The notes under the pieces: generated by a model | Database searches by the model: none | Told to the model about the DNA's origin: nothing | Seen by the model: the letters and a program-made list of their open reading frames with translations, nothing else | Part shown: positions 1 to 5,719 of the stretch, one piece after another | Layout: each line of letters starts with the position of its first letter | Position numbering within the stretch: the first letter of the stretch is position 1 | Made by a program: the position numbers and the translations under genes | NCBI GenBank assembly: GCA_938007945.1 | Contig: CALLME010000290.1 | Span: 1 to 7,592 of the forward strand | Reading direction: 5' to 3' | DNA length: 7,592 nt | Source: an uncultured Caulobacterales bacterium | Lineage (GTDB): Bacteria; Pseudomonadota; Alphaproteobacteria; Caulobacterales; Maricaulaceae

Positions 1-1
1 T

Positions 2-442
2 TTTGAGTTTAATAATTACGGCCCCAACCTGAACTTCACCCATGAATTCGTCGAGAGCGGAACCTATTACTTGCAAGTGCGCGAAGCGTGGGATGCTTGG
101 GCGGGGAGTTATGAGATTACGGCGACGCAATTAAATAATCCGATTGTCGGTATTGAAGGCCAGAATAATGAATTAATTGGTACGGCTTTTAACGACCGCA
201 TATTAGGTGCGGGACTCGAGATTTTAATTTACGGTCTTGCAGGTGATGACGTTATCTTTGGGGGGACAGCCTCAACTACACTGGAAAGTGTCATATATGG
301 CGGCGCTGGTAACGACACAATTTTTAGCGGCTATGCATCTAACGCTATCGATGGTGGATTGGGCGATGATAGAATTTTTCTTTCTGAAGATGGGTTTGGC
401 GGAGTTTTTGGTGGTGATGGGAATGACCGGATAAGAAATTAA
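2..442 (+). CDS. RTX protein fragment 1: PPC-like segment plus calcium-binding repeats (partial at 5' end)
   Basis: The frame is open from base 2 with no start codon of its own; the TTG at 71 lies inside a continuous PPC-like beta segment and has no ribosome binding site. Residues 1-43 (FEFNNYGPNLNFTHEF ... GSYEITAT) resemble the end of a PPC or beta-sandwich domain often placed before RTX repeats. From base 230 follow four recognisable GGxGxDxxx nonapeptides (YGLAGDDVI, YGGAGNDTI, DGGLGDDRI, FGGDGNDRI), with degenerate ones before them. The frame ends in TAA immediately after the last one, which is not how an RTX domain normally ends. Probably the front piece of the broken gene spanning 2-1733. 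Confidence 0.6.
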   Translation, partial: FEFNNYGPNLNFTHEFVESGTYYLQVREAWDAWAGSYEITATQLNNPIVGIEGQNNELIGTAFNDRILGAGLEILIYGLAGDDVIFGGTASTTLESVIYGGAGNDTIFSGYASNAIDGGLGDDRIFLSEDGFGGVFGGDGNDRIRN

Positions 443-641
443 CAATTCGGACCGTAACAGTTTGTCTCGGGCACAGGCAGGCGACGGGGATGACACAATC
501 ATTGTCAACGGAGTTTATAGCGAAGATATGAGACTATCTGGTGGGGCAGGGGATGATGTTATTAAGATAACACCCTTATTGGATTCGGGAGTTTTTTATG
601 CCTTGAGTGATATTCAGGGCGGTGCAGGTTATGATGTGCTC
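230..641 (+). repeat. RTX (GGxGxDxxx) calcium-binding nonapeptide block
   Basis: Seven nonapeptides are readable: 230-256, 296-322, 350-376 and 407-433 in frame 2, then 474-500, 537-563 and 615-641 in frame 3. Their spacing is loose and interrupted by short inserts, so this is a degenerate array rather than a tight tandem beta-roll. In the RTX family the Gly and Asp residues coordinate calcium in a parallel beta-roll that folds after secretion. The change of frame between the fourth and fifth repeats pins down the frameshift. Confidence 0.85.
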
Positions 642-1028
642 GAGATTGTTGCTCTTGAGTACGCAGAATACAGATACGCGGCCAGCAATTTTGAATCAGC
701 GGTCCTACGCAATCCTGACGGTGATATACTTGGTCGCTTTCGCCAAGAGGGAACGCGTGAGTATTATACCCAATATGATGCAGATAACACTGAGTTATGG
801 GGGCGGCAGGTTACTGTTAGGGATAGTGCCGTTGACGCAATATGGAATTTTAAACAGTTTGAATATGACGACAGTGGTGTCTTGGTAAGTGTTATAACTG
901 CAGGACGTAGAACGCCCTATCAACTTCAAAAAATTTTATATAATCAGACAGGCGAGATTATACGCACCCAAACCATAGAGGATAATGGAAGCTATTCAGA
1001 TAAGACTTTTGATATTTCAAATGTGTAG
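435..1028 (+). CDS. RTX protein fragment 2: last nonapeptides and first Tyr-Asp/Trp repeats
   Basis: This is frame 3, open from 435. The first possible start is TTG at 462, with no Shine-Dalgarno sequence before it, so independent translation is doubtful. Three more nonapeptides are visible (QAGDGDDTI, SGGAGDDVI, QGGAGYDVL), continuing the series that breaks off in frame 2. After about base 645 the protein changes to a beta-rich, Asp/Tyr/Trp-rich repeat style beginning at YDADNTELW (774). It stops at TAG 1026-1028, yet the codons beyond, GYETRELIYEFEGGELL, continue in the same frame and style. This is the middle piece of the broken gene. Confidence 0.55.
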   Translation, partial: EINNSDRNSLSRAQAGDGDDTIIVNGVYSEDMRLSGGAGDDVIKITPLLDSGVFYALSDIQGGAGYDVLEIVALEYAEYRYAASNFESAVLRNPDGDILGRFRQEGTREYYTQYDADNTELWGRQVTVRDSAVDAIWNFKQFEYDDSGVLVSVITAGRRTPYQLQKILYNQTGEIIRTQTIEDNGSYSDKTFDISNV

Positions 1029-1730
1029 GGGTATGAGACTCGAGAGTTAATCTATGAGTTTGAAGGCGGTGAACTTCTTCAAATAGATACGCTGTTTGAT
1101 ACGGGCCGTCGCAATCTTGTGACCTATGATACCGATAATTCTGAACTTGAGTGGGACGTGCGGTCTGAGACGCAAGACCTCGTGGACACAGCCGCTTGGA
1201 CCAGCGCTACATCCTACTATATTTATCTCAATGGCGGGCTTGCCAAAACACGCTTCGTGCTAGAGCGCGATGATAGCTATACCTCTGACGAAGTGTATAC
1301 TGTGCAAGGCCCGTTTAAAGGCGCAAGTGTGCGCACACTCACTGATGCCGCGAACACGGAAAGCTGGGACAGCTTCGTCTATGAAATTAATGCGGCCCGC
1401 CAAGTGACGGAATTCGTGCGCACAAATGATAACGGCATTGTCACAACACTGACCTACGACCGCGACGGGGATTTTGGTTGGGCGACTCGCTCGCGCAATG
1501 AAGACACGGCAGATATCTTTAATTGGGCGAGCACAGACCGCTTGCTAAACGCGAGCGGCGAAACGATGTCGTTCGAGATTGAGTATGATAACGGCGTGAA
1601 TGTGCTCAATGAATATGACCTCGACGCGGCTTATGCTTGGGCGCGCAAAGTCACACGCACAGAAGCCGACGGCGCTGTTACAGAGTATTTCTATGACGAT
1701 GACGGTCTGCTATATGATACGGTGCTGATG
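774..1730 (+). repeat. Degenerate ~53-58-residue Tyr-Asp/Trp protein repeat
   Basis: Unit starts are visible at 774 (YDADNTELW), 1125 (YDTDNSELEW), 1455 (YDRDGDFGW) and 1614 (YDLDAAYAW). Weaker units fit between them, for example LTDAANTESW around 1330-1365. Distances of 117, 110 and 53 residues agree with a basic unit of about 53-58 residues. Each begins YDxD followed by Trp 5-8 residues after the Tyr, and longer units have a second Trp about 15 residues on (D-x2-W or W-x). The pattern recalls RHS/YD repeats but the unit is longer, so that family is not claimed. Confidence 0.55.
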
Positions 1731-1733
1731 TAG
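1029..1733 (+). CDS. RTX protein fragment 3: C-terminal Tyr-Asp/Trp repeat region
   Basis: This lies in the same frame as the preceding piece and is separated from it only by the amber codon. The first usable start is GTG at 1119, but no ribosome binding site precedes it (GCAATCTT), and the open frame runs unbroken from 1029. The protein is rich in Asp, Tyr and Trp, with repeat starts at YDTDN (1125), YDRDG (1455) and YDLDA (1614), and ends DDDGLLYDTVLM. No enzyme motif was recognised. GC content looks higher here than in the AT-rich stretch before about 1060. If the amber codon is read through, this is simply the C-terminus of the RTX protein. Confidence 0.55.
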   Translation, partial: GYETRELIYEFEGGELLQIDTLFDTGRRNLVTYDTDNSELEWDVRSETQDLVDTAAWTSATSYYIYLNGGLAKTRFVLERDDSYTSDEVYTVQGPFKGASVRTLTDAANTESWDSFVYEINAARQVTEFVRTNDNGIVTTLTYDRDGDFGWATRSRNEDTADIFNWASTDRLLNASGETMSFEIEYDNGVNVLNEYDLDAAYAWARKVTRTEADGAVTEYFYDDDGLLYDTVLM

Positions 1734-1805
1734 CCGTTACCTTGGTCAAAATGCGCCTCAAAGTCGTTTAGACTTGGTCGAATAAACATGTTATGCGTTC
1801 TCGCG

Positions 1806-1813
1806 AAGAGGGC
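1806..1813 (+). promoter_or_regulatory. Ribosome binding site deciding the start at 1818
   Basis: A purine-rich AGAGGG stretch lies 5-6 bases before ATG 1818. The alternative in-frame ATG at 1788 has no such site (GAATAAAC precedes it), and its ten extra residues do not match the family's usual opening. Confidence 0.55.
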
Positions 1814-1817
1814 GCGA

Positions 1818-3851
1818 ATGGTTGATTTTTTCAAAGAATTACGACGACGAAATATGTTCCGCTTGGTCGGGGCCTATGTCGTGGGGGCGTGGTTCTTAGT
1901 TCAAACGGCCGTCACGCTTAAAGTCGCTATGAATCTGCCTGGTTGGTTTGACACCATGATTGTCGCGCTCGCCATTATCGGTTTTCCTGTTGCGCTTGTC
2001 CTTGGCTGGATATTTGATCTGACACCTGAAGGATTTGTGAAAACGGATTCAGCGAAGTCTGATCCAGAATTTGCCGAGAAAAAAGGGCGTATCCTAGACC
2101 TCGGCATTCTCGCAGGTCTTATCGCCGTTGGCGGAGTGATTTTATTCTCAAGCCTGCGTCAACCCACAGTCGCGCCGCCTTCTGTGCGGACGATTTCGAG
2201 TGCGGGTAACGCTGTCGCTGTCCTGCCGTTTACCAACCGAAGTGCCGAGGCAGGAGACGCTTATTTCGCCGATGGTATTCACGACGAGCTTTTGACGCAG
2301 CTCTCAAAAATTTCTGGATTAGAGGTCATTTCGCGTACCTCTGTAATGGGATACCGCGAGACGACAATGCGTATTCCTGAAATAGCCACGGAGCTTGGCG
2401 CGGCGGCTGTGCTTGAAGGCGCGGTTCAGCGGGCGGGCGAACGCGTGCGCATTACGGTGCAATTAATTGACGGTGCAGAAGACATTCATTTGTGGGCTGA
2501 AGATTATGACCGCGCGCTGACAACTGAAAACCTGTTTGATATACAATCTGAAATCACGCAATTAATTGCAACATCGCTTAAGACTGTTCTCACCAGCGCA
2601 GAGAAAACGCGGCTCGAAGAAGACCCCACAGAAAGTGTGGCGGCTTATGATGCTTATATAAAAGGCTCGCTTCTTATTTCTGGGGGACAGAGAAATTTGG
2701 GCGAAAATTTGCTGCCTGCCCTTGCCCATTTCGAAGATGCCATTGCTGCGGATGCGGGATTTGGTCAGGCCTGGGCAGATAAAGCCTATACCGAAATGGC
2801 CATTTATTGGTTTGAGCAAAGAGAAGGCCGCATGGAAGGCGATTACAGGGAGCGTGGACGCGCCTCGCTCGAGCAAGCTAAATCCCTCGCCCCCAACGCG
2901 CTGGAAACACGCTTCGCCGATGCCTATTTCAGCTATTGGGTTGAGCAAGATTATAAGGCGGCAGAGGCAGCCTTTGAGGCGGCGTTAGACGTTGCGCCCA
3001 GCCATGCGCGTTCAGTGGCGGGCAAAGCCTTTCTTCTCCGCCGTCTCGGCAAGTTTGAAGATGCGGCCACTTTGCTGTCAAAAGCCCACCGCTTGGATCC
3101 GTTAAATTATTCTTTCAAACCAGAGCTTGCGCTCACCTATGCCATTATTGGTGATTTTGAGAGCGCGGACAGCTTAATTGGTCGGGCGCGCCAACAAGAC
3201 CCGGATTCAATTTACGGTGCTATTTTTGAAGCCGCTGTCGAGCAATTTAAAGGCAATCCCGATGCGGCGTGGAACGCAATTTCGCGGACGCGTGATATCT
3301 TCCCCAGAGAGCGATTGCATTACGCCCTCGCCACAGGTGATCCCGCGAAAATCCGCTATGCGCTGGATGCTTGGCCAGAAGAAAAACGTAGCCCTGAAAA
3401 CGGGCTTGAGAGTTTTGCGCTCAGCGAGATACACGCGCTTGAGGTGCTGGGCGAGACAGAGATGGCAAAAGAAAAAACGCAAGCTCTAAAGGCGCGCATG
3501 GACACTGTACCCCCCGTGACAGAATGGGATAGTTCGTTCCCCTACCGCCCGCTCGCCATTCCCGCCTTGCTCGGTGATAAAGAGGCGGTTGAGCGCTACG
3601 TCAAATTAATTCCAGCTGTTCGTCCGCGTGATAAGCAATCAGAAATCGTCTTCATCGGCGACGCTATTGATGCCTTAAACCGTATTGGTGAGCCAGAGCG
3701 CGCCTTAGATTATATGGCGGAATTTATCGAACTGACGGGGCCGCACGCTGTGCTTATTTTTGAAGATGACCCGTTTTTGAAAAACTTACACGACCATCCA
3801 CGTTTCATAGCCTTTCAAGCGGAATACGCGGCTATAAAAGATACGTTGTAG
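1818..3851 (+). CDS. FlgO/TolB-N domain and TPR-repeat membrane protein
   Basis: The protein has 677 residues from ATG 1818, chosen because this gives the typical family opening (short basic stretch FFKELRRRNMFR, then TM) and has a good ribosome binding site. Residues 1-13 are basic. Hydrophobic helices lie at about 14-34, 47-66 and 95-113, with LTPEG after the second. Residues 130-230 form a TolB-N/FlgO-like domain (AVLPFTNRS, YFADGIHDELL, VISRTS, VLEGAVQRAGERVRITVQLID, LWAEDYDR). From about 275 on the protein is helical, with TPR-like repeats clearest at about 361-490. Positive-inside topology puts the FlgO and TPR parts in the periplasm. In databases such proteins often appear as adenylate cyclase-like or TPR proteins, but no cyclase catalytic domain and no N-terminal winged helix is present here. 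A scaffold or sensor role is inference; the exact function is unknown. Confidence 0.9.
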   Translation: MVDFFKELRRRNMFRLVGAYVVGAWFLVQTAVTLKVAMNLPGWFDTMIVALAIIGFPVALVLGWIFDLTPEGFVKTDSAKSDPEFAEKKGRILDLGILAGLIAVGGVILFSSLRQPTVAPPSVRTISSAGNAVAVLPFTNRSAEAGDAYFADGIHDELLTQLSKISGLEVISRTSVMGYRETTMRIPEIATELGAAAVLEGAVQRAGERVRITVQLIDGAEDIHLWAEDYDRALTTENLFDIQSEITQLIATSLKTVLTSAEKTRLEEDPTESVAAYDAYIKGSLLISGGQRNLGENLLPALAHFEDAIAADAGFGQAWADKAYTEMAIYWFEQREGRMEGDYRERGRASLEQAKSLAPNALETRFADAYFSYWVEQDYKAAEAAFEAALDVAPSHARSVAGKAFLLRRLGKFEDAATLLSKAHRLDPLNYSFKPELALTYAIIGDFESADSLIGRARQQDPDSIYGAIFEAAVEQFKGNPDAAWNAISRTRDIFPRERLHYALATGDPAKIRYALDAWPEEKRSPENGLESFALSEIHALEVLGETEMAKEKTQALKARMDTVPPVTEWDSSFPYRPLAIPALLGDKEAVERYVKLIPAVRPRDKQSEIVFIGDAIDALNRIGEPERALDYMAEFIELTGPHAVLIFEDDPFLKNLHDHPRFIAFQAEYAAIKDTL

Positions 3852-3905
3852 CCTCACATGTGGGCATAGGCGCGCTTGGCCTTTGCATTTGCGGGCGGGC
3901 TTTGT

Positions 3906-3911
3906 TAAGGG
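3906..3911 (+). promoter_or_regulatory. Ribosome binding site of the DadA-like gene
   Basis: TAAGGG lies six bases before ATG 3918. It overlaps an 8-base palindrome GGCGCGCC (3910-3917) whose left half also occurs at 3869-3875, so the site could be masked in an RNA stem. Confidence 0.5.
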
Positions 3912-3917
3912 CGCGCC

Positions 3918-5033
3918 ATGGGAAAAACAGCCTCTCACATCACAGACGAATTGGAGTATGATGTTGTCATCATAGGCGCAGGTTTGCTGGGTTTATCAAG
4001 CGCGGACAGCCTCATATCGCGCGGCCTATCTGTCTGTGTGACCGACATAAAATCTGCCCCGATGGAGGGGGTGAGCTTTTGCAATTCAGGTATGCTCCAC
4101 CCTAGCCAAGCCTCGCCTTGGCTACAGCTTGGTTTCAGCGAGGCGCAGCGATTATCCGTAGGTAAAGATGTCCTGTCGCTCGCGACACGCTCGGTTGAGC
4201 TCATCACAAAGCGCGCGAAAGACCTCGGTCTCGCGCAATGCGGGCGCGCCAAAGGGTGTTTGCAAATCTTCCCAGACACTGACAGTTGGGCCGCCGCGGC
4301 GCAGCGTTGCGACCAGCTTGGTATTTCCAATCAGCGCCGTCCCGCAGGGGCTCTATTTGGGGATAAACCTGCGCTGTTTTACGCGGATGACCGGTCTGGA
4401 AATGCTTATGATTACGGCTTGGCCTTGGCAGAGGACATCGCGTCGCGCGGAGCCGACATTGTCATGGGGCAAGGCGCTGCGCCGTGGATAGTGGACGGGC
4501 GCGTGATAGGCGTGCGCCTTGGCAATCGTGATATTCGCGCGCGTCACACTGTACTTGCCGCTGGCCCTCAAAGTGAGCGCTTAGCGGCGCGGGCGGGGAT
4601 AAATTTGCCCATGAAACGCGCGGCAGGATGGGCCGTGAATTACAGAAAACCCGTGGATCTCGACCTACCTGATTACCCCGTTATGGAGGCAGGCCAGTGT
4701 TCGGCTTTGTCAGTATTTGGCGATACGTTGCGCCTGTCAGGCTCGATTGGTCAAGACAGTGCAGACCCTTTGATAAAAATATGGACCGCCATCGCGCCGC
4801 AATTAATGGATGCCTTAGGCGCGCCCATAGCTGAGCCTTGGTCTGCTATTCGCCCTGTCAGCGTCACAGGTAAACCCTATATTGGCCGCAGCGCTTTGCC
4901 GGGGCTCTGGGTCAATACGGGTCACGGTCATATGGGCTGGACACTCTGCGCAGGCTCAGGTGAGCTGTTGGCGGAGATGATCGTGGACGGCAAAAGCGAT
5001 GTCAGATTTTCTGTGCCAGCCCAAGCAGATTAA
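3918..5033 (+). CDS. DadA-like FAD-dependent D-amino acid dehydrogenase/oxidoreductase
   Basis: A 371-residue flavoprotein of the DAO/DadA family, which oxidises D-amino acids (or similar amines) to the 2-oxo acid and ammonia. The N-terminus has the FAD dinucleotide-binding motif YDVVIIGAGLLGLSSA (about 14-29). CNSGMLHPSQASPW (about 55-68) corresponds to the ANAGQ..P.YASPW stretch of DadA. CLQIF, TVLAAGPQSE and the end RPVSVTGKPYIG ... LWVNTGHGHMGWTLCAGSGELLAEMI match the family's C-terminal flavin-binding part. It is about 60 residues shorter than E. coli DadA (432), mainly in the segment after ASPW. No signal peptide or membrane helix is visible. No racemase or lrp-type regulator is adjacent, so the substrate is undecided: D-amino acids are likeliest, with a glycine- or sarcosine-oxidase-like activity possible. 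The 66-base gap from the TPR gene allows cotranscription. Confidence 0.85.
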   Translation: MGKTASHITDELEYDVVIIGAGLLGLSSADSLISRGLSVCVTDIKSAPMEGVSFCNSGMLHPSQASPWLQLGFSEAQRLSVGKDVLSLATRSVELITKRAKDLGLAQCGRAKGCLQIFPDTDSWAAAAQRCDQLGISNQRRPAGALFGDKPALFYADDRSGNAYDYGLALAEDIASRGADIVMGQGAAPWIVDGRVIGVRLGNRDIRARHTVLAAGPQSERLAARAGINLPMKRAAGWAVNYRKPVDLDLPDYPVMEAGQCSALSVFGDTLRLSGSIGQDSADPLIKIWTAIAPQLMDALGAPIAEPWSAIRPVSVTGKPYIGRSALPGLWVNTGHGHMGWTLCAGSGELLAEMIVDGKSDVRFSVPAQAD

Positions 5034-5047
5034 GTTAAAAGCAAAGT

Positions 5048-5080
5048 GTCCTGACACGAAACAGCCGTCGTCCTGACACG
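5048..5080 (+). repeat. Two exact 11-bp direct repeats upstream of the RHH pair (candidate operator)
   Basis: GTCCTGACACG occurs at 5048-5058 and again at 5070-5080, a 22-bp period, or about two helical turns. The first copy also completes an inverted repeat, GTGTC-CT-GACAC (5046-5057). Repeats spaced by whole helical turns are typical binding sites for RHH repressors, and the next gene encodes an RHH domain. That this is its operator is inference. Confidence 0.5.
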
Positions 5081-5087
5081 GTTTTCC

Positions 5088-5117
5088 TTGAAGTATTCGT
5101 GCCCACGCCCTTAGTTT
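5088..5117 (+). promoter_or_regulatory. Weak candidate promoter for the RHH pair
   Basis: TTGAAG (5088-5093) is separated by 18 bases from TAGTTT (5112-5117). This gives four of six matches to the -35 consensus and three of six to the -10. It sits just downstream of the direct repeats and ahead of a strong ribosome binding site. It is only suggestive. Confidence 0.22.
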
Positions 5118-5123
5118 TGGATT

Positions 5124-5130
5124 AAGGAGG
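5124..5130 (+). promoter_or_regulatory. Strong ribosome binding site, AAGGAGG
   Basis: A full-consensus AAGGAGG lies five bases before ATG 5136, which makes that start secure. It is the best Shine-Dalgarno sequence in the window. Confidence 0.8.
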
Positions 5131-5135
5131 CCGTA

Positions 5136-5702
5136 ATGAAACGTACTGAGAAAATTGAAGTGCGCCTGTCGCATGAGGAAAAGCAGTCATTATCCGCGCT
5201 CGCCGAGGGGGAAGGCCGCACCGTCAGTGATTTGGTGCGCGGTTTGATTGAGCGTTATGTCAATTTAAATGCCTCGCCCCTGCCGCGAAAACCACGTTGG
5301 GGCTTATGGAGCGGATTGATTGCATTGGGTTTGGTTGTCGGGCATTTGGGGACTTATGCTTTCACGCAGTCGCATAACGGCCCTTCGATTTATACTATGG
5401 ATTTCCAAATGCGCTACGGGACAGAAATGCCATTTTCGATTTCAGCGCCAATTGTAGCCAAAGCGGGTTACCGTTCAGAGCTTATCATTCCAGGTCCTGA
5501 AGCCAAAATTCGCCTCACTGCAACCGTGAATGAAGGCGATTCTAAGTTTGCATTTCTATCAGTCCATATTTGCAAAGAAGTCGAAACGCTGTGCGAAACA
5601 ATCGCGACACCTAGACTCAATTTCAATCCACGAGAATCTGCGACAATTCAATTTGGAACTGAAGGCGTAGAAGAAATATATATTCGCGTAACGCCTGAAT
5701 GA
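5136..5702 (+). CDS. Membrane-anchored ribbon-helix-helix protein, paralog 1
   Basis: The protein has 188 residues. Residues 5-45 look like an Arc/CopG-type RHH domain: strand EKIEVRLS (5-12), first helix about 13-25, turn around EGRT, second helix TVSDLVRGLIERYVNL (29-44). A basic linker LPRKPRW precedes one hydrophobic helix at about 56-77 (GLWSGLIALGLVVGHLGTYAF). Residues 80-188 form a beta-rich domain without a recognised family. There is no signal peptide, and the positive-inside rule puts the RHH part in the cytoplasm and the C-terminal domain in the periplasm. C146 and C153 (C-x6-C) could form a disulfide. RHH domains dimerise and bind operator DNA; joining one to a membrane helix and an exported domain is unusual. 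The role as a membrane-tethered regulator is inference. Its stop overlaps a downstream ATG (ATGA, 5699-5702), and the paralog follows 17 bases later, so the two are surely cotranscribed. Confidence 0.85.
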   Translation: MKRTEKIEVRLSHEEKQSLSALAEGEGRTVSDLVRGLIERYVNLNASPLPRKPRWGLWSGLIALGLVVGHLGTYAFTQSHNGPSIYTMDFQMRYGTEMPFSISAPIVAKAGYRSELIIPGPEAKIRLTATVNEGDSKFAFLSVHICKEVETLCETIATPRLNFNPRESATIQFGTEGVEEIYIRVTPE

Positions 5703-5705
5703 CAA

Positions 5706-5712
5706 AAGGTGG
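5706..5712 (+). promoter_or_regulatory. Ribosome binding site deciding the start at 5720
   Basis: AAGGTGG lies seven bases before ATG 5720. This start gives MKRTEKIEVRLS, identical to the opening of paralog 1. The upstream ATG at 5699 would add MTKGGHN and has no site of its own. Confidence 0.7.
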
Positions 5713-5719
5713 CCACAAT

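Larger units (their letters stand above)
2..1733 (+). pseudogene. RTX repeat secreted protein, 3' part, broken by a frameshift and an amber stop
   Basis: This is probably one ancestral reading frame, open at the left edge, so its start lies outside the window. Frame 2 carries a PPC-like beta segment (ESGTYYLQV ... GSYEIT) and then RTX nonapeptides. It stops at 440-442 directly after a nonapeptide (FGGDGNDRI), and nonapeptides resume in frame 3 (QAGDGDDTI at 474-500), so one base has effectively been gained around 435-442. Frame 3 then meets TAG at 1026-1028, after which the same frame stays open with the same repeat style to TAG at 1731-1733. RTX nonapeptides bind calcium outside the cell, and such proteins usually leave by type I secretion; no transporter genes are in view. 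The final residues (acidic DDDG, then hydrophobic LLYDTVLM) could be a type I secretion tail, which is inference. Two independent lesions favour decay over programmed recoding. Sequencing error is the main alternative. Confidence 0.72.

Noticed and set aside
435..442. Programmed +1 frameshift joining the RTX pieces
   Set aside because: AAT-TAA offers poor re-pairing for a +1 slip, no stimulatory element was seen, and a second lesion (amber codon) exists downstream; mutation or sequencing error is simpler.
1761..1775. Inverted repeat AAGTC-GTTTA-GACTT as a terminator after the RTX gene; nearby CTTGGTC direct repeats (1741-1747, 1773-1779)
   Set aside because: The stem is only 5 bp without a T run, and the 7-bp repeats are too short to separate from chance; no promoter or operator claim is supported.
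1788..1817. Upstream ATG at 1788 as the start of the TPR protein
   Set aside because: It adds ten residues (MLCVLAKRAR) not typical of the family and has no ribosome binding site, whereas ATG 1818 has a purine-rich site and the expected opening.
2562..2948. Minus-strand frame inside the TPR gene
   Set aside because: It lies entirely within a clear coding gene on the other strand and shows no domain or start signal.
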